DNA of 64,000 nt from Pseudobacter ginsenosidimutans (GTDB lineage: Bacteria > Bacteroidota > Bacteroidia > Chitinophagales > Chitinophagaceae), in assembly GCF_007970185.1 (NCBI RefSeq), contig NZ_CP042431.1:5890001-5954000 (forward strand). The letters are read 5' to 3'. Below, one piece after another: positions 17,224-26,354 of the stretch (position 1 is the stretch's first letter; each line of letters starts with the position of its first letter). The notes under the pieces were generated by a model. That model was not told the origin of the DNA. It saw nothing but the letters and a program-made list of their open reading frames with translations, and made no database searches. A program made the translations under genes and the position numbers.

Positions 17224-17970
17224 TTATTGTTTCATTGAATTGACCGCTACCTGTGCGATATTTTTCAGAAGCGGATTTTTGGGAGTTCCTTCAACATTTT
17301 CACTGCTCAGCACCTTCTTTATATATGGTTCCATAAAGCATTGTTTTGTACTACTGTTGCTGAAAAAAATATTGTTGCAAATAAAGAGCAGTACAAATAT
17401 GGAAATGCAGACAAGATTGTCCTTCATAAATCGCATGGCGCGATGCAAATGCAGTTTCACCGTATTGGGCGATAGTTGCAAACAGGCGGCGATCTCAGCT
17501 CGTCTCCATCCTTTTTCCTTACTGAGGTGCAGTACGATCTTTTGCTGCTCAGGCAGCCGGTTGAAGATATTTTTGAGCAGCGCATATTTCTCCTTCACGA
17601 TCAAATAATCTTCAGTTTCAGTGAAGGATGTATTCTTTTCATCACTTAACGATTCATGTATGCGAACCTGTATGTTCATATTTCGAATATACCTGGCTGA
17701 TAGATTGGTGACTACCCTGATCAGCCAGCCTACAGGTTTATCCGGGATGCTCTTTGCTGTTTGCTGCCATAAAGCCAGAAATGCTTCCTGCACAATATCT
17801 TCTGCTGCATGTTGGTTTTGGGTGATCTGCCAGGCTCTGTACTGCAGATGCGGCGTCCAGTCCTGAACGATCTTTGTAAACTGTGCATGAAATATTTGCA
17901 GGGGAAGATCATTTTGTGGATGATCCGCTGCCGGGAAAGGTACAGAAGGATAACAGGTGGTGCTGTTCAT
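17224..17970 (-). CDS. ECF-like sigma-70 factor with C-terminal membrane helix, copy 1
   Basis: 248 residues. Region 2 lies near residues 28-95 (AEDIVQEAFLALWQQ), and region 4 near 125-180 with the helix-turn-helix RRAEIAACLQLSPNTVKLHLHRAM. A hydrophobic segment LVCISIFVLLFICNNIFF at 186-203 and a 45-residue tail follow, so the factor is predicted to be anchored in the inner membrane with a periplasmic tail. It is not the operon's leading ECF sigma; it sits between the lipoprotein and ABC genes. Both copies of the cassette keep the helix, while the tails differ. Release by proteolysis, or anchoring to the ABC complex, is inference. Confidence 0.85.
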   Translation of the reverse strand: MNSTTCYPSVPFPAADHPQNDLPLQIFHAQFTKIVQDWTPHLQYRAWQITQNQHAAEDIVQEAFLALWQQTAKSIPDKPVGWLIRVVTNLSARYIRNMNIQVRIHESLSDEKNTSFTETEDYLIVKEKYALLKNIFNRLPEQQKIVLHLSKEKGWRRAEIAACLQLSPNTVKLHLHRAMRFMKDNLVCISIFVLLFICNNIFFSNSSTKQCFMEPYIKKVLSSENVEGTPKNPLLKNIAQVAVNSMKQ

Positions 17971-18006
17971 GAGCTTTCTTTTATTCGCCTGCTGTCAGCG
18001 ATCATA

Positions 18007-18972
18007 TCAATCCGGGATCCTGAACCCGGCATCTTTGATGAAGCGTCTGATAATATTGAACTTTTGCAGAACAAGTGTTTCATTCGGATGCAGGTCAGTA
18101 AACTCCTGGGGAGTATAATTAAAACCTGCCGTGAGAAAAGCCCTGAGATCATCAACTTCCCGGGGCATACACGGATAATCTCCAAACGGAGAATTAAAAG
18201 TTGGATAGAACAGGAAGCCGATACCCTGTGGCGCGGGCTCCTCACCGGGAGGCAGCAGCAGCAGCCATGGTGCGTTTGAATAGATATCCAACGGAATGGT
18301 AGCTTGTGTTGCGGCTCTCGAAATGCTGTAGAATTCTTTTTGCAACTGAGCTTCGTTGAGATCGCTGAGCCTTCTTGCTGCGATCCCTGCCAGGATGGAT
18401 GCTGTGTACATTTTTCTTTCTTCACTATTCATCATTTCCACATCTTCTACAGTAATACCAACGGTATTGAATCCGCAAATGGACGTAAACCCATGCGGGA
18501 TCTGAACGTTTTTGTAGGTATGGTCCGAAAACGAATCGAGCAGCAGGATGCTGGGGATGATGCTGGCAGATGGAAGTTTAGGGATCATTTCAGTTTCCAG
18601 CAATTGAAGCAGGGCTTGAATATTGCCCCTCGATGAAAGTAGCTTTGAGTAAAAAGCATTCGTGTAACCAAATGGTGCATAAGTAAAAGTCAGTTTTATA
18701 TAGGCAAAGCGTTCCGGAATTTCCCCCTCCCTGCTGACCCGCTTTTTGTAAATGGAATCAGTATAGAAAGTGGCAATACCGGTGCTTTTATAGAATGTAT
18801 AGATCGAATGATCTACGGGATCACTGGGATTGTCTTCGATAACAAAATAGTTTTTGTCGAGGTTGCTGGGTTCAGGGGCTTTTTCTTTGCGGCAACCGGT
18901 AAATAGCATACCTGCCAACAGATAGAAGGCAAGTACAAGTGTTGCAGGATTCTGGTGATTGTATAGTTTCAT
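18007..18972 (-). CDS. Lipoprotein related to SusCD-associated zinc metallohydrolases, HExxH missing, copy 1
   Basis: 321 residues with a lipoprotein signal ending LLAGMLFTGC (C27), so probably outer-membrane anchored. Position next to susD, length, and the C-terminal segment YTPQEFTDLHPNETLVLQKF, where a K-F-x-I-V-like end follows, resemble the substrate-import-associated zinc metallohydrolase lipoproteins of Bacteroidota. The expected HExxH is not present: the helix where it should lie reads MYTASILAGIAARRL. It may have become a binding or structural subunit. Family membership is my inference from context and layout; a novel lipoprotein family is the alternative. The homologue is at 35579-36544. 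Confidence 0.62.
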   Translation of the reverse strand: MKLYNHQNPATLVLAFYLLAGMLFTGCRKEKAPEPSNLDKNYFVIEDNPSDPVDHSIYTFYKSTGIATFYTDSIYKKRVSREGEIPERFAYIKLTFTYAPFGYTNAFYSKLLSSRGNIQALLQLLETEMIPKLPSASIIPSILLLDSFSDHTYKNVQIPHGFTSICGFNTVGITVEDVEMMNSEERKMYTASILAGIAARRLSDLNEAQLQKEFYSISRAATQATIPLDIYSNAPWLLLLPPGEEPAPQGIGFLFYPTFNSPFGDYPCMPREVDDLRAFLTAGFNYTPQEFTDLHPNETLVLQKFNIIRRFIKDAGFRIPD

Positions 18973-19006
18973 GATGAATAGTGATTGGGATGAATGATAG
19001 CGCTGG

Positions 19007-20515
19007 TCATTGTTTCAGCGGACGGGCGGGTCTTGGTTCATTGGTCAGCAGCCCATTGTTGAATTCGATCTCATCATTGGCGATGGGAACAATCCAGGCT
19101 GCAGCATCCTGTTCATAGGGGCCCAGTTCATAATAACCGTTATCTATGTATCCGTTTCCTGCGAACACTACGGAACGATGGGTAATGGATTTGCTGAAAG
19201 GATATTTGCTGTTCACTGCATAACGGCGAAGATCAAACCAGCGATGTACTTCAAGGCAAAGTTCGAGCCTTCGCTCATCGCGGATAGCGTTTACGAGTGC
19301 GGCGCCTGTTGCATCTACCGGAGGGAGCTCTGACGGTTTGAAGCGCGTTTTCCTGAACTCCTGTAAAGTGTTGCGGGCTTCTTCTGAACGGTCGAGAGCC
19401 GCCAATGCTTCTGCTTTGTTAAGGAACATTTCAGACAAACGGAGCAGAAAAATATCACCTGCATCGTCTGCGGCGGGGTTCCTTATTATTCTCCTTTTTG
19501 CCACTCTCATTTCTCCTCTGCTGCTCCTCTGGAAGAAAACCTGAAGACGCAGATCAGCAGGGGAATAACTCAGCAAAAGATTTTCGGATGCTTTGTAGGC
19601 AGGCTTTGAAGGAATATCATAGTCCAATGCCATAAGATAGGGCACCACCGCGCCGGATCCCATCGTGAATATCACTTCTTCAGCATTCCTGTTGAGAAAA
19701 TCTTCTCCTGTATTGTATGAGTTCAGGTCTTTCAAATGGTATGTACCGGTATTGATCACCTGGTCTGCATAATAAATGGCCCGCTCATAATTTTCCATGT
19801 AGAGATAAACCCTGCTGAGCAATGCCTGTGCGGCTGCCTGGTTAACGCGTATGGTAGAAGACGCATTGGCGCCTGCCAGCGCTTTCTCTGCCTCCAGCAG
19901 GTCTGCAATGATCTGGTCATATACCTGTTTAGTAGTACTGCGGACAACAAACTGGTCTTTGATAACAGGATCTGTTTTCAGCGGAACACCAAAATCGGTT
20001 GATGCAGTAGCGGATTTATAGGGCTTCCCATAAGTATTCACCAACATGAAATAGTAATACGCTCTCAGGAAAAAAGCTTCTCCGGATATTCTTTTCAAAG
20101 TAGCAGCCGGTTCACCTTTTTCTTCCAATAATGGCACATTATGAAGTATGGAATTGATCCGGGCTATCCTGTTGTACAGACCGTTGAAAAAGATATCGCT
20201 TTGGACTATTTTTCCATCCGTATTCATACGTGGCTGTAACTGCCAGTAATGAAACCCTGACTCATGTGTTGCATTATAGGTATTTTCAGGTATAATGGCC
20301 GCAATATCATCATCCATTACATGCAGCATTTCAGGAGTATTGAATTGAAGATAATCTGCATATACCTCTCCAACCAGCAATTCATCCAGATCGGCTGCCG
20401 ATTCAATAAAACTGTTGTTCTGTGAATAAGTAGCCAGAAATTTTTTGCAGGAAGAAGTACATACAAACAAGATGCAAAGCAAAAAGATCCGTGTTCTGGT
20501 TAGATATGATGGCAT
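19007..20515 (-). CDS. SusD/RagB family outer-membrane lipoprotein, copy 1
   Basis: 502 residues from MPSYLTRTRIF at 20515, with a lipobox at LFVCTSSC (C23). The mature start KKFLATYSQNNSFIES, the helical repeat segment AAAQALLSRVYLYMENYERAIYYADQVI (two TPR-like helices; abbreviated) and the C-terminal RRLELCLEVHRWFDLRRY are typical of SusD. SusD forms the lid on the SusC barrel and captures ligand at the cell surface. A GTG start 47 codons upstream would overlap the susC gene and hide the signal peptide, so it is rejected. The duplicate at 36579 gives the same 502 residues from the equivalent ATG. The gene starts 10 bases after susC. Ligand unknown. Confidence 0.93.
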   Translation of the reverse strand: MPSYLTRTRIFLLCILFVCTSSCKKFLATYSQNNSFIESAADLDELLVGEVYADYLQFNTPEMLHVMDDDIAAIIPENTYNATHESGFHYWQLQPRMNTDGKIVQSDIFFNGLYNRIARINSILHNVPLLEEKGEPAATLKRISGEAFFLRAYYYFMLVNTYGKPYKSATASTDFGVPLKTDPVIKDQFVVRSTTKQVYDQIIADLLEAEKALAGANASSTIRVNQAAAQALLSRVYLYMENYERAIYYADQVINTGTYHLKDLNSYNTGEDFLNRNAEEVIFTMGSGAVVPYLMALDYDIPSKPAYKASENLLLSYSPADLRLQVFFQRSSRGEMRVAKRRIIRNPAADDAGDIFLLRLSEMFLNKAEALAALDRSEEARNTLQEFRKTRFKPSELPPVDATGAALVNAIRDERRLELCLEVHRWFDLRRYAVNSKYPFSKSITHRSVVFAGNGYIDNGYYELGPYEQDAAAWIVPIANDEIEFNNGLLTNEPRPARPLKQ

Positions 20516-20525
20516 AGTGGTGGAT

Positions 20526-23500
20526 TTAGAAACTGATATTGAGGGTGAGTGCATAGACCGGTCTGATGGAAAGACCGATATTGGGAGCGGAGCCGGACTG
20601 GGAGGGATCCTGACCACGCAATGCCTTATTGGCAAATGTGTACAGGTTGCTGCCACTGACGGTTATATCAGCTCCCTTGCAACTCAATTTCCTGCATAGC
20701 TCATTGGAGAACCGGTAGCCTAGTGAAACATACTGGAGTTTGAGATAATCGCCTTTTACCACCCGCAGGTCTGAGAAATCGTACATCTGGTAGTAATCAG
20801 TAGCGAAGCTGGAGGTCAGGTTTTGAATTGCCCACCACGCAATCTGATCATTCTCAATATTCGAAGCTCCCTGTATAGCCGGGATATTGGTAAATTTTTC
20901 GTCTCCCGGATAGCGCCATCTATTGGTAAATTCTTTGCGAAGATTCTGTTGTGAACTGGGCCTGAAAGTGCCATAATTCCCTGATGCGATCTGCAGCAAC
21001 CGGATCTTGCTGCCTACACTATAGCTGAACATAACATTGAGCGTCCAGTTGCCGTAGATGAAGGTATTGCTGATACCGCCCTGCAATACGGGTTCTCTTC
21101 TTCCGGACTCCACCATTACCATACTGAAAACCTGGTCTTTCGTCATCTTATTATATTGCGCGAATAGCTCGTCTTTATTTTCGGGTTCAGCGCCATAGAA
21201 AACGGGGAAGCCATATTGGGGATCGAGTCCTTTAAAGCGGTATGAATAAAAGGTGTTGACAGATTTTCCATTGACAGGCACTTTACCATCCAGGAAGTCC
21301 TGGTAGGTGAGGGTAGCGGCATCCACCATTACATTGCGGCTGTTCAGGTTGTCGTTGATCAGCTTATTGAATACCTGTCCCAGTTGCGGATCGAAGCGCC
21401 ACAAAAACCTTTTTTTACCGGCTCCCATATTGTCGATAAGCTTGAAGTTCAGACTCAGTTCCACGCCCTGGTTTTCCAATGTTCCTCCATTCACCACATA
21501 GTTATTACCCGGTGCTCCGTTCACTGCGGATACTTTCTTTTTAAGGAATGTATTGGTCGTTTTTCTGTAGAAGTATCCCAGTGAGCCGGTGATCCTTCCT
21601 TTCAATAAGGTGAATTCAAGCGAGCCATTGTAATCCTGTGTTTTTTCCCAGGCCAGGTCGGGGTTGGGAAAAAACACAGTTGTAGCAGAAAAAGCATCAT
21701 AAGTAGTATTGACATTTCCTTTTTGGATGATCGTATAAGGTGTTTGACCTTCCAGCATATTCCCGCTCGTACCGAAACCTACACGCAATGCCGCCATATT
21801 TACCCACGATACATTCCGCAGCAGGTCTTCATGCAGATTCCATCTGCCAGACAAAGCCCAGGTGGGAAGGAATTTTTCATTGCTCCTTGTACCAAATGAA
21901 TTGGAGAATTCCTGGCTGGCAGTGGCAGAGATAATATAGCGGTCGTTGAAAACATAGTTAGCCGTCAGATAGGGACGGACGAAATTTTGTATGCTTTCTG
22001 TGATGAGAGGAAAGCCATTGGTCGACAGCCAGGAAGCATAGAGTAAGTATTTTGTTACATCTACCTGTGCGAAGCTATGGCCTCTGCCCGGATAATACCC
22101 CCTGCTGGTGAGTGTAGTTGAATTGGCCCGAAGGGATCGTAGTTCGGTAGCCGCTTCTACAGTGAGCAGGTGCTTACTTTGCTGATCAAGGAACCTGCTG
22201 AAATGGAGACGGCCATTGATACTATAGTTCTGATTCCTGACCTGCTGTCCGCGAAGCTGCCCTCCGAAAGGCATCGGATCTCTGTTTGGATCAATTATAT
22301 TAAGAAGGGGATTGAATGCACTGTATCTAAGCTGGGTGGCCCATTCTGTATTTTCTTCGAACCAGGCATCCTCACTGGAATTGCCTCCCGAGTAGGCGAG
22401 CGTTGACCGGAACTGGATGCCTTTGGCAATCTCATAATTGAGGTCGATACCGGCGGTGTATTCAAAGCTTTCAATTCTTTGCCCGGTATGGTCCATCTCA
22501 TTGAGGATGTTCATCGTTTTAAAATCCCCGAAGAGTGAGTAACCGACGGTTGAGTAGAAATAGCGCGATCCATCTTCATTATACAATGGGATAGCGCGAC
22601 TGGTACCATACACATAGTTCAGCAGACCTACCTCTGCGGGAGTATACCTTTTTTTCAATTTGCTCAGCTGAATATTAAAATCGACTTTGAATTTTCGGTA
22701 GTTCATCTGCAAGTTCAGTATACCGGTATAGCGGTCGTTGCTTTCTTTTTTGATCACGCCCGGTGCATTATTGTAGCCTACAGAAGCGCGATAGAAGACG
22801 GAATTGTTACCACCGGAAACACTCAGCGTGTGACTGGTGGCGAATACATCACGCATCGTATGGCCCATCCAGTCTGTATTGATAGCTTCAGCCCTGTCTA
22901 CGCTTTTTTTGAATGTCTCATAATCGATCCGGCCGGAATAGTAATCAACAATATCCTTTTCATAAGCTTCCAAAGCGCCACCGCGCAACGGCAATTCTTT
23001 TTCGATCATTTCACGGGATACATCAACGCGTTCGCGGGAATCCATCATGTAAACGGACCTGTCGGTATATCTTGGCCTTCGTGTATATGTTCCTGTTATA
23101 TTGTAGAAAACAGTGGGAGGTCCTGGCTTTCCTCTCTTTGTAGTGATCACGATTACACCATTGGCCGCTCTTACGCCGTACAAGGCAGTGGCTGTAGCAT
23201 CTTTCAAAACATCTACCTGTTCAATGTCGTAGGGATTTAATCCGGAAATAGCATTGCCCAGCAGGTTTACAAAATCAGGATCGTTGATCCGTTCTGCAGG
23301 AATCGGGAAAGGATTGGTGCGTACGATGCCATCCACTACCCAAAGCGGTTCCCTCGATCCCAGGTAAGTGGAAGTTCCCCTGATCCGCAGTTTGGGCGCA
23401 GCGCCTGACTGCCCGGAGTTTTGCATGAACATGAGACCAGGCACACGTCCCTCCAGCATCTTATCAACTGTAGTCAAACCCGGTTGAATAATTGAGTCCA

Positions 23501-24218
23501 TCTTCAAAGAGGTAACTGCACCTGTCAGGTATTTCTGTTTGATCTTCTGGTAGCCGTTATACACTACTGCATCTTCCAGCACTGCATTCGCGCGAGACAG
23601 CGCTACGATCACAGTCTTACGGCCACCTACAGGCATTGCTCTTGAATCGAATCCTACGTAAGAAATGAGCAGCTTTGAAGCGGGAAGCATGGGAAGTAAT
23701 GCCTGACCATTTGCATCGGTAATACGAACGTTTGAAAAATCCGCTGCGTCTGCTACAGTGGCTCCCTGTAATGGATCACCTTCTTCATTCTTCACGATCA
23801 CAGTAACCGGCATTAATGAAACCTCTTCTGAGGTCCCCGGCTGAACCTGCGCCCCGGCTTTCTTCCGGATGATCACCACACTCTTGTTGATCACATATTC
23901 AAGTCCTGTATTGACCAGCATTTTGTCCAGCACTTCGGAAAGCGGCACATCTACCAGGTTGAACGGTGCACTTTTTGATTTACCAGAAACACCCGCATCG
24001 ATAATGAATTGCAGCTTCACCACCTTGCGTAACTTTTTCAATACCTCTTCAATAGAAGCATTCTCTATCTTCAGGGTAACAAGCTGATTAGCGGGGGCAG
24101 GGGGCACTTGTGCATGTGCCGGATGAAACAGACACAGAAGCAGCATGAGATGGGGAAGGAGCAGCCACCTGTATAACGGCCGGGCATAGACTTCCCTGAT
24201 GAGAAATTTGATCCTCAT
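20526..24218 (-). CDS. SusC/RagA TonB-linked outer-membrane transporter with STN domain, copy 1
   Basis: 1230 residues. A signal peptide ends near HPAHAQ (about residue 37), then an STN signalling domain (about 45-115, VTLKIENASIEEVLKKL), a carboxypeptidase-regulatory-like beta domain (about 136-208), the plug with the PRIRGT-type stretch KLRIRGTSTYLG and VDGI, and the barrel ending LTLNISF with the terminal Phe needed for outer-membrane insertion. STN domains talk to FecR anti-sigma factors, and fecR and ECF sigma genes lie directly upstream. From residue 211 (NAVLEDAVVYNG) onward it closely matches SusC copy 2. Before that the two proteins are unrelated in sequence, so one of them is chimeric. 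Confidence 0.93.
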   Translation of the reverse strand: MRIKFLIREVYARPLYRWLLLPHLMLLLCLFHPAHAQVPPAPANQLVTLKIENASIEEVLKKLRKVVKLQFIIDAGVSGKSKSAPFNLVDVPLSEVLDKMLVNTGLEYVINKSVVIIRKKAGAQVQPGTSEEVSLMPVTVIVKNEEGDPLQGATVADAADFSNVRITDANGQALLPMLPASKLLISYVGFDSRAMPVGGRKTVIVALSRANAVLEDAVVYNGYQKIKQKYLTGAVTSLKMDSIIQPGLTTVDKMLEGRVPGLMFMQNSGQSGAAPKLRIRGTSTYLGSREPLWVVDGIVRTNPFPIPAERINDPDFVNLLGNAISGLNPYDIEQVDVLKDATATALYGVRAANGVIVITTKRGKPGPPTVFYNITGTYTRRPRYTDRSVYMMDSRERVDVSREMIEKELPLRGGALEAYEKDIVDYYSGRIDYETFKKSVDRAEAINTDWMGHTMRDVFATSHTLSVSGGNNSVFYRASVGYNNAPGVIKKESNDRYTGILNLQMNYRKFKVDFNIQLSKLKKRYTPAEVGLLNYVYGTSRAIPLYNEDGSRYFYSTVGYSLFGDFKTMNILNEMDHTGQRIESFEYTAGIDLNYEIAKGIQFRSTLAYSGGNSSEDAWFEENTEWATQLRYSAFNPLLNIIDPNRDPMPFGGQLRGQQVRNQNYSINGRLHFSRFLDQQSKHLLTVEAATELRSLRANSTTLTSRGYYPGRGHSFAQVDVTKYLLYASWLSTNGFPLITESIQNFVRPYLTANYVFNDRYIISATASQEFSNSFGTRSNEKFLPTWALSGRWNLHEDLLRNVSWVNMAALRVGFGTSGNMLEGQTPYTIIQKGNVNTTYDAFSATTVFFPNPDLAWEKTQDYNGSLEFTLLKGRITGSLGYFYRKTTNTFLKKKVSAVNGAPGNNYVVNGGTLENQGVELSLNFKLIDNMGAGKKRFLWRFDPQLGQVFNKLINDNLNSRNVMVDAATLTYQDFLDGKVPVNGKSVNTFYSYRFKGLDPQYGFPVFYGAEPENKDELFAQYNKMTKDQVFSMVMVESGRREPVLQGGISNTFIYGNWTLNVMFSYSVGSKIRLLQIASGNYGTFRPSSQQNLRKEFTNRWRYPGDEKFTNIPAIQGASNIENDQIAWWAIQNLTSSFATDYYQMYDFSDLRVVKGDYLKLQYVSLGYRFSNELCRKLSCKGADITVSGSNLYTFANKALRGQDPSQSGSAPNIGLSIRPVYALTLNISF

Positions 24219-24313
24219 AATAAACAGTTTTAGTTCGGTTCGATAAAAGCAGGAAAGGTCTATGTAGGATGAACGAGGCCGGGGCCTGATCGTGGAAGCT
24301 TTATGATCAATGG

Positions 24314-25537
24314 TTATTTTTCGTAGGGCAGCACTGTGATCTTTTTGTTCTTAACACTGAAGCGTACAAGCCCTGTCTGTTCAATGGTTTCTAGCATATC
24401 TGCCACTTGTGGAGTAAGGTGCAGGGCCGCAGAATATTCAATTTTTTTCAACGCCTCATCGCTGAAACTGAGTTGAACATCATATCTTCTTTCCAGTATG
24501 GCAGCCAGTTCTTCCAGGGACATTTTATTCATCACCAGTTCATCATTTCTCCAGCTGGTAAGATCTTCGGAAGAAACATTTCTCAGCGCACTTGTGCCTG
24601 ATCCTGTTTCATAAATTGCCTGCTGATCAGGTGATAATTTCATTGGCTTGCCGGCAGAAGGCCGGAATAACACCATACCCGTAGCGAGCGTTGTATAAAT
24701 AGTATTGTTGTATGCTTTAACGTTGAAAGAGGTACCCAGAACCTGTACTTCCGCATCAGGTGTATTTTGAAAATCATGTCCGGGCTGATGAACAGACACA
24801 ATAAAGGGCCATTGTGCACTACTATTTACTTCAAGATAAACTTCGCCCTGTACAAATACTCTTCTTTCCTGCTTATTGAACCTTACAGGAAAGCTGATCT
24901 TACTGTCGGCATTGAGCCAAACTTTCGTTCCGTCTGACAATACCAGCGATTGCAGATGGCCTCTTGGAACGATGAGCGTATTCATCAGTGCATTACCTTT
25001 ATTGTTACTGCCATTCACTGAAGCAGGTTTATCTGCCTGGTAAGTCATGGTACCTTCCTGCTGCTGGATGGTAGTGCCATCTTTTTCACTGAACTGTTTC
25101 AGTGAATCCACTTCGATGGTTTGTCCGGCTGCCGTGATCAGCTGCACTTTTGAAGAAGGCATATGTGCTGCCAATCCTTGCTGAATGGATAGCTCTTGTG
25201 CATCCTTATCCGGCTTTGGACGCAATACCAGCCAGGCGGCTCCGCCGAGAATGATGAAGCAGGCGGCAGCTGCCCACCTATTCCATGGCCGCTGAATTCC
25301 GCGTACCGGCCTCACCGGCGTTTCGCCGATAGTGAGCAGGGTCTTCTTCCAGGCTTCCCCTGTATTGATCTGAAGGGCGCCTGTAAGTAATTCATCGGTA
25401 CGCAATTGAAGCACCTGGTCCAGGGCCTTCTTTTCTTCCGGTGATAGTTGTTCTACCAGGGAGATCCTTTCCTGTTCAGGCTTTTCGAGGATCATCTCCA
25501 GCTTATCCCAGTCTATATTGAATTGTTCCTGTTCCAT
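24314..25537 (-). CDS. FecR-type anti-sigma factor, copy-1 locus
   Basis: 407 residues. A cytosolic N-terminal part (1-85) would hold the ECF sigma factor. One membrane helix (AAACFIILGGAAWLVL, near 90-105) follows, and then the FecR domain with LVLSDGTKVWLNADSKISFP and FVQGEVYLEV, the usual conserved core. A C-terminal DUF4974-like segment (ELAAILERRYDVQLSF) would receive the signal from the SusC STN domain in the periplasm. It lies between ECF sigma and susC, as in classic trans-envelope signalling loci. It is clearly different from the FecR of the copy-2 locus despite the identical position. Confidence 0.92.
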   Translation of the reverse strand: MEQEQFNIDWDKLEMILEKPEQERISLVEQLSPEEKKALDQVLQLRTDELLTGALQINTGEAWKKTLLTIGETPVRPVRGIQRPWNRWAAAACFIILGGAAWLVLRPKPDKDAQELSIQQGLAAHMPSSKVQLITAAGQTIEVDSLKQFSEKDGTTIQQQEGTMTYQADKPASVNGSNNKGNALMNTLIVPRGHLQSLVLSDGTKVWLNADSKISFPVRFNKQERRVFVQGEVYLEVNSSAQWPFIVSVHQPGHDFQNTPDAEVQVLGTSFNVKAYNNTIYTTLATGMVLFRPSAGKPMKLSPDQQAIYETGSGTSALRNVSSEDLTSWRNDELVMNKMSLEELAAILERRYDVQLSFSDEALKKIEYSAALHLTPQVADMLETIEQTGLVRFSVKNKKITVLPYEK

Positions 25538-25591
25538 ATGCTTCTATAGTGTGACAAGAGGATCTGTAAATAGGGTGTATGCCCGGGCGAA

Positions 25592-26161
25592 TTATTTAAT
25601 AAAAAAGTAAAAAAAGATGAGAGCGCTTTCCAAAACTTTGCGCAATTCCTGGTAGGAGAGACGAATATGCATCTTTACCGTATTCACAGAAATGCCCAGC
25701 AGGGATGCTATATCCGTATACCGAAGATCAGGGCGACGGCTCAGCAGGAAGACCTTTCGTCTTTGCTCAGGTAATTGATTGATGGCATTGATCAGTTTGA
25801 GATAACGCAGTTCTTCCTCAGTATCAGGTCCCGCATTTTCCTGATGGGCTTCAGTTGTGTATTGAGCAGCGTTTTCATGTTTATGCCGGATGTTTTCTTT
25901 CTGGAGCTGGTTGAGGGCGGCATTTCTTACGGAGCGGGCGGCAAAGGCTTTCCAGGATTCTTTGATCACTATTGAATCACGTTTCTGCCAGCTGCGGGCA
26001 AAGAAATCCTGCACCAGGTCTTCTGCTTCATTCCAGTTACGGGTGATCTTAAAGCAGAGCAGGCAAAGCCATTGATAGTGTTGTTGAAAAAGGGATTCGA
26101 ATTCCCGGATATCGAGACTGGCAAGATTGAAGGGGCCATCATGATTGTTACTAATCGGCAT
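25592..26161 (-). CDS. ECF sigma factor, copy-1 locus
   Basis: 189 residues with region 2 (FESLFQQHYQWLCLLCFKI, EAEDLVQDFFARSWQ) and region 4 ending in the helix-turn-helix RYTDIASLLGISVNTVKMHI. A short hydrophobic tail (ALIFFYFFIK) is common in Bacteroidota ECF factors. First gene of the copy-1 operon; it is followed by fecR 54 bases later, so it should be held by that FecR and direct transcription of susCD and perhaps the whole cassette when SusC binds ligand. Sequence is not closely related to the ECF factor at 43081. Confidence 0.92.
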   Translation of the reverse strand: MPISNNHDGPFNLASLDIREFESLFQQHYQWLCLLCFKITRNWNEAEDLVQDFFARSWQKRDSIVIKESWKAFAARSVRNAALNQLQKENIRHKHENAAQYTTEAHQENAGPDTEEELRYLKLINAINQLPEQRRKVFLLSRRPDLRYTDIASLLGISVNTVKMHIRLSYQELRKVLESALIFFYFFIK

Positions 26162-26196
26162 GCAGCAGCGAATCGGTTGATACGGGAATAATGGAA

Positions 26197-26226
26197 TAAA
26201 AGTATTAAAATAAGTTAGAAATGAAA
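26197..26226 (-). promoter_or_regulatory. Putative promoter of the copy-1 operon
   Basis: On the minus strand TTTC (26226-26223), an 18-bp spacer and TACTTTTA (26204-26197) approximate the Bacteroidota TTTG / TAnnTTTG elements. It lies 36 bases upstream of the ECF sigma start codon in AT-rich DNA. Both boxes have one mismatch. Confidence 0.35.
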
Positions 26227-26302
26227 CTTTTATCTCCCGGATGAAAACTATTCAACCGCAGGGAATGGTCAGGGACTACCTGCACTTCAACAGCCTGTAA
26301 TG

Positions 26303-26331
26303 GAAATGCCCCCGGGATCCGGAGGCATTTC
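26303..26331. terminator. Hairpin between the two cassette copies
   Basis: GAAATGCC at 26303-26310 pairs with GGCATTTC at 26324-26331, with further partial pairing in the 13-base centre. It sits after the last gene of copy 2 and before the promoter of copy 1, where termination of copy-2 transcription is expected. The T tract after the stem on the minus strand is poor, so efficiency is uncertain. Confidence 0.5.
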
Positions 26332-26354
26332 ATTATTATACCTGATTAAACTTG

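Larger units (their letters stand above)
8710..23588 (-). repeat. Segmental duplication, copy 1 (twin MutS to susC core)
   Basis: This block is collinear with 26355-41187: twin MutS-like genes, two permeases, an ABC ATPase, a sigma factor, a lipoprotein, susD and most of susC occur in the same order, strand and spacing, with highly similar DNA. Similarity starts at the 3' end of the MutS-A gene and ends after the AAT codon of susC residue 211 at 23586-23588. Upstream of that point (SusC N-terminus, FecR, ECF sigma) the two loci keep the gene order but not the sequence. No transposase or flanking repeat was seen. Confidence 0.95.
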
